A DNA stretch of 64,000 bases, taken from G958296245 sp963664035 (lineage in GTDB: Bacteria; Chloroflexota; Dehalococcoidia; Lucifugimonadales; G958296245). The notes under the pieces were generated by a model. The model did not search any database. It was given only the letters and a program-made list of their open reading frames with translations, and was not told the DNA's origin. Within the stretch, counting starts at the first letter, position 1. The number at the start of each line of letters is the position of its first letter. The position numbers were made by a program, and so were the translations under genes. The DNA lies in assembly GCA_963664035.2 (NCBI GenBank), contig OY760867.2, forward strand, positions 62,001-126,000, written 5' to 3'. Of the stretch, positions 60,031 through 64,000 are shown piece after piece.

Positions 60031-60164
60031 CCGTGCCGGCCCATGCGCGGCACGGCGAGGGCGCTATGGTACACTAAGCGCTGGACGCGCTTGACCCGCG
60101 TTCCCCGGTTTTCAGGGCATAGGCCGCCGGCTCCGTTGCGGCCTGAGGATCGAAGGGACAGGAT

Positions 60165-61205
60165 ATGAACTGGCTGGACTTCTTCCTGGTAGGCGTCGTC
60201 GTCGTGTGCGCCGTCATCGGCCTGAGGACCGGCCTGCTGGGCGCGGCCATCCTGGCCGTGGGCGCCTACGTGGGGTGGCTGGCGGCGAGCCAGCTCAGCG
60301 GCGCGATAGGCGGCGTCGGATCGGGTGTCGTCGAGACCGTCGTCACGGTGGTCTCCTTCTCCATCATAGTCGTGTTGGGGATGGTGGCCGCCGGGCTGAT
60401 ATTCAAGGCGCTCAAGCCATTCCTCGCCGCCGCCACGATGGGCCTGAGCAGCATGGTGGACAGGGTGGGGGGCCTCGTACTGGGGCTCGTCCTGGGGCTG
60501 GCGCTGTCCGGGGCCGTCATAGTGGGGCTGGCGAGGCTGACGTACGACCTCGCGCCGGGCGACCTGCCGAGGGCCGATGAAACGAGGCAGGCGCTGGAGG
60601 ACTCGCTCGGAGGCTCCCGCGCCGTTGAAGTCTTCGTGAGGGCCGCGGGCGCCGTTCCGGGCAACACCCTGGGGTTGGTGCCGTCGGACTTCCGGCGCGC
60701 CCTCGACGTATTGGACAAGGAGGTAGGCTACGGGTTACCGCCGGCGCATCTGCACGGGAGGGCAGCCACAAGGGCTGCGCCCTACGGGATGGAAGCGGTG
60801 GTCGTAGGGGCGTCCCTCGTGGGCGCCCTGGACGAGGAACGGCCCTACGGGGAAGCGGTAGTCGTAGGGGCGTCCCTGGTGGGCGCCCTGGACGAGGAAC
60901 GGCCCTACGGGGAAGCGGTGGTCGTAGGGGCGTCCCTGGTGGGCGCCCTGGACGAGGAACGGCCCTACGGGGAAACGGTAGTCGTAGGGGCGTCCCTCGT
61001 GGGCGCCTTGGACGAGGAACGGCCCTACGGGGAAACGGTAGTCGTAGGGGCGTCCCTCGTGGGCGCCCTGGACGAGGAACGGGCCTACGGGGAAGCGGTA
61101 GTCGTAGGGGCGTCCCTCGTGGGCGCCCTGGGCGAGGAACGCGCCAGCTACGGACAGCCAGGCTCACCGCGAGCGGGTTTCGCGGGCCTGGAAAACACCC
61201 TCTGA
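60165..61205 (+). CDS. CvpA-like membrane protein with repeat-derived C-terminus
   Basis: 346 residues. The first ~190 follow the CvpA/colicin V production family: MNWLDFFLVGVVVVCAVIGLRTGLLG, four hydrophobic segments, and a ...GGLVLGLVLGLALSGAV segment. Residue ~200 onward is encoded by repeat DNA: a PHLHGRAATRAAPYGME entry and six copies of a 20-residue unit (EAVVVGASLVGALDEERPYG). The repeat is 60 bp, so the frame is kept through all copies. The normal stop position was probably near the entry point. The tail should be a hydrophobic/acidic alternating segment; whether it is tolerated or functional is unknown. Confidence 0.8.
   Translation: MNWLDFFLVGVVVVCAVIGLRTGLLGAAILAVGAYVGWLAASQLSGAIGGVGSGVVETVVTVVSFSIIVVLGMVAAGLIFKALKPFLAAATMGLSSMVDRVGGLVLGLVLGLALSGAVIVGLARLTYDLAPGDLPRADETRQALEDSLGGSRAVEVFVRAAGAVPGNTLGLVPSDFRRALDVLDKEVGYGLPPAHLHGRAATRAAPYGMEAVVVGASLVGALDEERPYGEAVVVGASLVGALDEERPYGEAVVVGASLVGALDEERPYGETVVVGASLVGALDEERPYGETVVVGASLVGALDEERAYGEAVVVGASLVGALGEERASYGQPGSPRAGFAGLENTL
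60781..61140. repeat. six tandem 60-bp repeats
   Basis: Six head-to-tail 60-bp units (60781, 60841, 60901, 60961, 61021, 61081) differing by a few bases. Each contains GTCGTAGGGGCGTCCCT and GGGCGCCCTGGACGAGGAAC. The stretch 60755-60840 matches the reverse complement of the MITE interior at 44094-44180, so the array arose by amplifying part of that element inside the gene. Confidence 0.92.
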
Positions 61206-61238
61206 GGAGCGGTTCTACCGCACACGCCGCCGCGCAAA

Positions 61239-61748
61239 ATGGTTACGTCAGATCCCGTACTGGTGCTGAACCAGAATTACCAGCCCCTCAACGTCTGCAA
61301 CGTGAAGAGGGCGTTCGTGCTGCTGACCCTCGGCAAGGCCGAGCTGATGGAGAACGGCCGCGGGTACATACGCAGCGTCACGAGCTCGTTCCCCGCGCCG
61401 TCGGTGATCCGGCTCTTCACGATGGTGAAGCGTCCAATGGTGCAGCGCCGGCTCTCCCGGCGGGCGGTCTTCTACCGGGACAGGTTCATGTGCCTCTACT
61501 GCGGGTCCGAGACGAAGGCGTTGACGCTCGACCACGTCGTGCCACGCTCCCGGGGCGGGCCCCACGTGTGGGAGAACGTGGCGAGCGCCTGCATACCCTG
61601 CAACCACAAGAAGGCGGGCCTGACCCCGAAGGAGGCGCGCATGCGGCTGCTGAAGGAGCCGAGGGCGCCCCGCCCAGACCCATACGCGCTGTTCCACCAG
61701 CGGACGATATTGGAGGAGTGGCGGCAGTTCATCCCCTGGGCGGATTAG
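61239..61748 (+). CDS. HNH endonuclease-family protein
   Basis: 169 residues. A beta-rich N-terminal domain (VLVLNQNYQPLNVCNVKRA) precedes the HNH fold: zinc Cys85/Cys88 (CLYC), LTLDHVVPRSRGG (Asp98, His99), WENVASACIPCNHKKAG (Asn113, Cys118, Cys121, His123). All catalytic and zinc residues are there. These small HNH proteins are widespread in Chloroflexota, cyanobacteria and actinobacteria next to varied genes; the substrate is DNA of unknown specificity. A defence-like ATPase gene follows 27 bases downstream. Confidence 0.88.
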   Translation: MVTSDPVLVLNQNYQPLNVCNVKRAFVLLTLGKAELMENGRGYIRSVTSSFPAPSVIRLFTMVKRPMVQRRLSRRAVFYRDRFMCLYCGSETKALTLDHVVPRSRGGPHVWENVASACIPCNHKKAGLTPKEARMRLLKEPRAPRPDPYALFHQRTILEEWRQFIPWAD

Positions 61749-61775
61749 GCCGCTATCCCGTCATGAGGGCATGAA

Positions 61776-63362
61776 ATGACAGTGCCGCTCGAGCTCAATA
61801 ATCTCAAGTTGAGCGTGACCAACTTCGGCCCTGTCGCCAGGGCGGACATCGATCTGCGTCCGATGACCGTGTTCGTAGGCCCGAGCAACACGGGGAAATC
61901 GTACCTGGCGATTCTGATTTACGCGCTCCACAGGGTTTTCGGGGGAGTAAGCACCCTTGGGGGTGGGAGGTACGGCGGCAACCTTTGGGGTGGGATGTAC
62001 GACGGCAACCTTTGGGGCCTGGCACACAGACCGCTCCCTGACGAACTCGAAGAGCTTGACATGCCGGATGAGACGATTGATGAGCTGGGGCGGTGGTTCA
62101 ACTCTGAGGTTTGGGCCACCCGCGATATGGAGAAAATCAGCCAATCGGTCCCCTCGTCCATAGCGTCCCTGCTCCTCAATTTGGTGAAGAGCTCGGACAC
62201 AATCGGGGAAACGGTCTCGGAAGAAATCACGCGGTGCTTTGGAATCGAAAGTGCCAGGAAATTGGTGCGGAGCGGCAGCAGGGGAGGGATAAATATCGTC
62301 GCCAGACGTCATCTTCCAGGGCAGAATGGGCGCGGCGACGCCGCATACGAGTACACGATGACATTTGGAGTCCCGAATCCGAGGTTCAGGTCTTCGATTC
62401 CCGCCGATGCGCGGCTCTCATTCTTTTCCATGGATGATGAGCTCATGCCCCCAAGAGGAAGGCCAATACTGGAAGCCACCGGAGCCAAGCGGCTTCGGGA
62501 CGCGAGAGAGACGATGGGCCACTTGGTAGATAGATTTGTCCCCCACACCGTCCACCCGCTGGACCGCGTGGCTCACTACCTTCCCGCGGACCGTACCGGC
62601 GTGATGCATGCTCACCGAGTGATCGTGAGTACACTGATCAGGCAAGCGGCTAGAGCGGGTCTGCACCCGGAATCTCCGTTGCCTGATTTGCCGGGCGTAC
62701 TTGCCGACTTCCTGGAGGTCCTAGTTGGGTTGGGGGGGTACGTGTACCGAGAAGAAGAGGAACTTGCGGGTCGGATCGAGACCGATATGCTCGGTGGCGC
62801 AATCAGCGTTGAGAGTTCATTGACCGGCTATCCTGGCTTCTTCTACCGGCCTGCGGGTTGGAAAGATAATCTGCCCCTGGTAAACACCTCGTCGATGGTG
62901 TCGGAGCTTGCGCCGGTAGTGCTCTACCTGCGCCACGTCGTTCGACCTGGGGAGGTGCTGATAATCGAGGAGCCGGAGTCCCACCTCCACCCGGCGATGC
63001 AGGTGGAGTTCGTCCGGCAGCTTGCGGCGGCGGTGCGCGCGGGCGTCCGCATCATCATAACGACGCACAGCGAGTGGGTTCTGGACGAGCTTGCCAACCT
63101 GATGCACCTGTCCGAGCTTCCGGAGACCCGTAGAGAGGGAATCGGAGGAGCGGATTTCGCCCTGGACCCCAGCAACGTGGGAATATGGCTGTTCGAGCCG
63201 AAGCAGAGGCCCAAAGGCTCGGTCGTGAAAGAGGTCCCGTTCGATGAAGAGTTCGGGGGCATAGACTCCGGCTTCGATGAGGTTGCCATAAATACGCACA
63301 ACGACTTCGCGGCGATTTCCAACCGCATATCGGAGGATAAGGCTGAGTACGGGTCTGGTTAG
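61776..63362 (+). CDS. AAA/ABC-type ATPase (OLD/RecF-like) paired with a PD-(D/E)xK-like protein
   Basis: 528 residues. Walker A is GPSNTGKS (35-42), Walker B VLIIEEPESHLHPAMQ near 395-410 and the switch His in IIITTHSEWVLDEL. The middle has Gly-rich duplication (YGGNLWG / YDGNLWG) and a long helical insert. PAM-like 'EEPE-HLHP' ATPases usually regulate a nuclease or other effector; the next gene overlaps by 20 bases and looks like that partner. The base composition drops in places, consistent with acquisition. Confidence 0.85.
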   Translation: MTVPLELNNLKLSVTNFGPVARADIDLRPMTVFVGPSNTGKSYLAILIYALHRVFGGVSTLGGGRYGGNLWGGMYDGNLWGLAHRPLPDELEELDMPDETIDELGRWFNSEVWATRDMEKISQSVPSSIASLLLNLVKSSDTIGETVSEEITRCFGIESARKLVRSGSRGGINIVARRHLPGQNGRGDAAYEYTMTFGVPNPRFRSSIPADARLSFFSMDDELMPPRGRPILEATGAKRLRDARETMGHLVDRFVPHTVHPLDRVAHYLPADRTGVMHAHRVIVSTLIRQAARAGLHPESPLPDLPGVLADFLEVLVGLGGYVYREEEELAGRIETDMLGGAISVESSLTGYPGFFYRPAGWKDNLPLVNTSSMVSELAPVVLYLRHVVRPGEVLIIEEPESHLHPAMQVEFVRQLAAAVRAGVRIIITTHSEWVLDELANLMHLSELPETRREGIGGADFALDPSNVGIWLFEPKQRPKGSVVKEVPFDEEFGGIDSGFDEVAINTHNDFAAISNRISEDKAEYGSG

Positions 63363-63825
63363 AGCAGTACGAGAGCAGGTAAGCCGCGAGTGTCTCGTCA
63401 CAACGTACCGGAGGCAGGGTTGCAGGGTTGACATGACGGACGCGCCGCGACCGTTCGTCGTGATAGACATGGACTGCGACGATCTATCGGATGACGGAAG
63501 CGGTGCGGCGTGCGACTTTATTTTCGTGAGCGACCATGACTGCCTGGTCGTCCCCCTGGAATTGAAGCGGGGGAGCCTCAGCGCGAGTGAAGCGGTGAGG
63601 CAGATCAGGTCGGGCGCTCAGTTTGCCGACCGGATCATCCCGCAAGACGCGCGAGTGAGATTTGTCCCGATTGTCGTTGTCGGCGGTAGGGTCCGACCCG
63701 ATGAACGCCGTAACCTGCTGAAGCGTGATTACCAGGTGAGCTTCAGAGGTAAGCCAGTGGCCATTGAAGTGTTGAAGTGCGGGCGGCCGCTGGTCCAAGT
63801 GCTGAGGAACAGGGCCACCCTGTGA
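63343..63825 (+). CDS. PD-(D/E)xK-like nuclease candidate, probable CTG start
   Basis: The first ATG (63433) would give 130 residues, but the frame is open upstream and protein-like (LVRAVREQVSRECLVTTYRRQ). A CTG at 63343 follows GGAGG by 6 bases inside the end of the ATPase gene, giving 160 residues and translational coupling. The core has ACDFIFV (Asp58) and VVPLELKRG (Glu73, Lys75), which fits the D...ExK arrangement of PD-(D/E)xK nucleases, then helix SEAVRQIRSGAQFAD and VPIVVVGG. Nuclease activity is inferred, not shown. It is the likely effector of the ATPase. Confidence 0.65.
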   Translation: MSTGLVRAVREQVSRECLVTTYRRQGCRVDMTDAPRPFVVIDMDCDDLSDDGSGAACDFIFVSDHDCLVVPLELKRGSLSASEAVRQIRSGAQFADRIIPQDARVRFVPIVVVGGRVRPDERRNLLKRDYQVSFRGKPVAIEVLKCGRPLVQVLRNRATL

Positions 63826-63836
63826 AAGGACCTAAT

Positions 63837-64000
63837 ATGATTACCGGCGTGAAGGCCAAGTACACGAATGGGGCGCTCGTGCCGCTGGAGCCCCTCGACT
63901 TGGAGGAGGGCAGGGAGGTGGTGGTGTCGGTGGAGGAAGCGCGGTTGCCGGATGCGGAAGCCTCCTCGCTCCTGGAGATGATCGACGAGCTCCATAGGTC
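63837..64000 (+). CDS. DUF104 (AF2212-like) antitoxin, 3' partial
   Basis: Starts at ATG 63837 after AAAGGA and runs off the window. The first residues (VKAKYTNGALVPLEPLDLEEG, read as KAKYTNGALVPLEPLD and EEGREVVV) are the hallmark of DUF104 antitoxins. These usually precede a PIN-domain toxin gene, which would lie beyond the window. Confidence 0.8.
   Translation, partial: MITGVKAKYTNGALVPLEPLDLEEGREVVVSVEEARLPDAEASSLLEMIDELHR

Noticed and set aside
60781..61140. CRISPR-like array
   Set aside because: The units are contiguous and identical over their full 60 bp with no unique spacers; it is a coding tandem repeat.

Overview
The window looks like chromosomal DNA of a high-GC, probably free-living bacterium, most likely a Chloroflexota of the Dehalococcoidia/SAR202 kind. 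That placement is inferred from the NuoE-NuoF-NuoG-like operon with its extra Cys-rich segment, the mix of phosphotriesterase, amidohydrolase, DUF72 and Uma2 families, a LexA of the GAAC-N4-GTTC type, many TTG/GTG (and apparently some CTG) starts, recurring TGCTAtaaT extended -10 promoters, and many short palindromic intergenic repeats. No rRNA, tRNA or CRISPR array was recognised.

Layout. 0-12.5 kb: end of an aldose-epimerase-like gene, a small pair with a frameshifted DUF7689-like gene, a CMD-family protein, nicotinate phosphoribosyltransferase, a ferredoxin-NADP reductase-like flavoprotein, a membrane protein, two tandem Uma2 genes and a NuoE/F/G-like NADH-oxidising module. 12.5-18.2 kb: a minus-strand run secA - HhH protein - unknown - AAA ATPase - DUF4276, the last two resembling a defence pair. 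18.4-26 kb: polysaccharide deacetylase, PRPP synthetase, CoxG-like protein, a Nudix array, and two ABC-2 ATPase/permease pairs. 26-36.5 kb: LigD, DUF72, alpha/beta hydrolase, VOC protein, ABC-F protein, a HicBA-like pair, phosphotriesterase-like hydrolase and an MFS transporter.

36.5-44.3 kb is an accessory region. It holds a lone phage-type terminase large subunit, a decayed methyltransferase-HNH fusion, IS1 debris, and a higBA toxin-antitoxin unit between two ~510-bp direct repeats that each carry a membrane-protein gene. A 123-bp non-autonomous element near 44.1 kb has perfect 15-bp inverted ends and an 8-bp target duplication. 44.3-53.8 kb: heterodimeric ABC exporter, TolB-like lipoprotein, prepilin peptidase, a RelA/SpoT-domain protein, peroxiredoxin, duplicated P-loop genes and a CDP-alcohol phosphatidyltransferase.

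53.9-56.5 kb is an apparent island: a Cys-rich protein, tyrosine phosphatase and ADP-ribosylglycohydrolase operon, then a truncated IS5 transposase. It lies between the phosphatidyltransferase and a PimA-like glycosyltransferase. 56.6-64 kb: glycosyltransferase, hydroxyacid dehydrogenase, LexA, a CvpA-like protein whose C-terminus consists of six 60-bp repeats derived from the 44.1-kb element type, an HNH protein, an ATPase plus PD-(D/E)xK-like protein (probable CTG start) that could be a defence module, and the start of a DUF104 antitoxin gene.

The most distinctive observations are the transposon-derived in-frame repeat array in the CvpA-like gene, the ATPase/nuclease pair at the right edge, the phosphatase/ADP-ribosylhydrolase operon, the toxin-antitoxin unit between long direct repeats, and the Nudix array with only one intact catalytic box.
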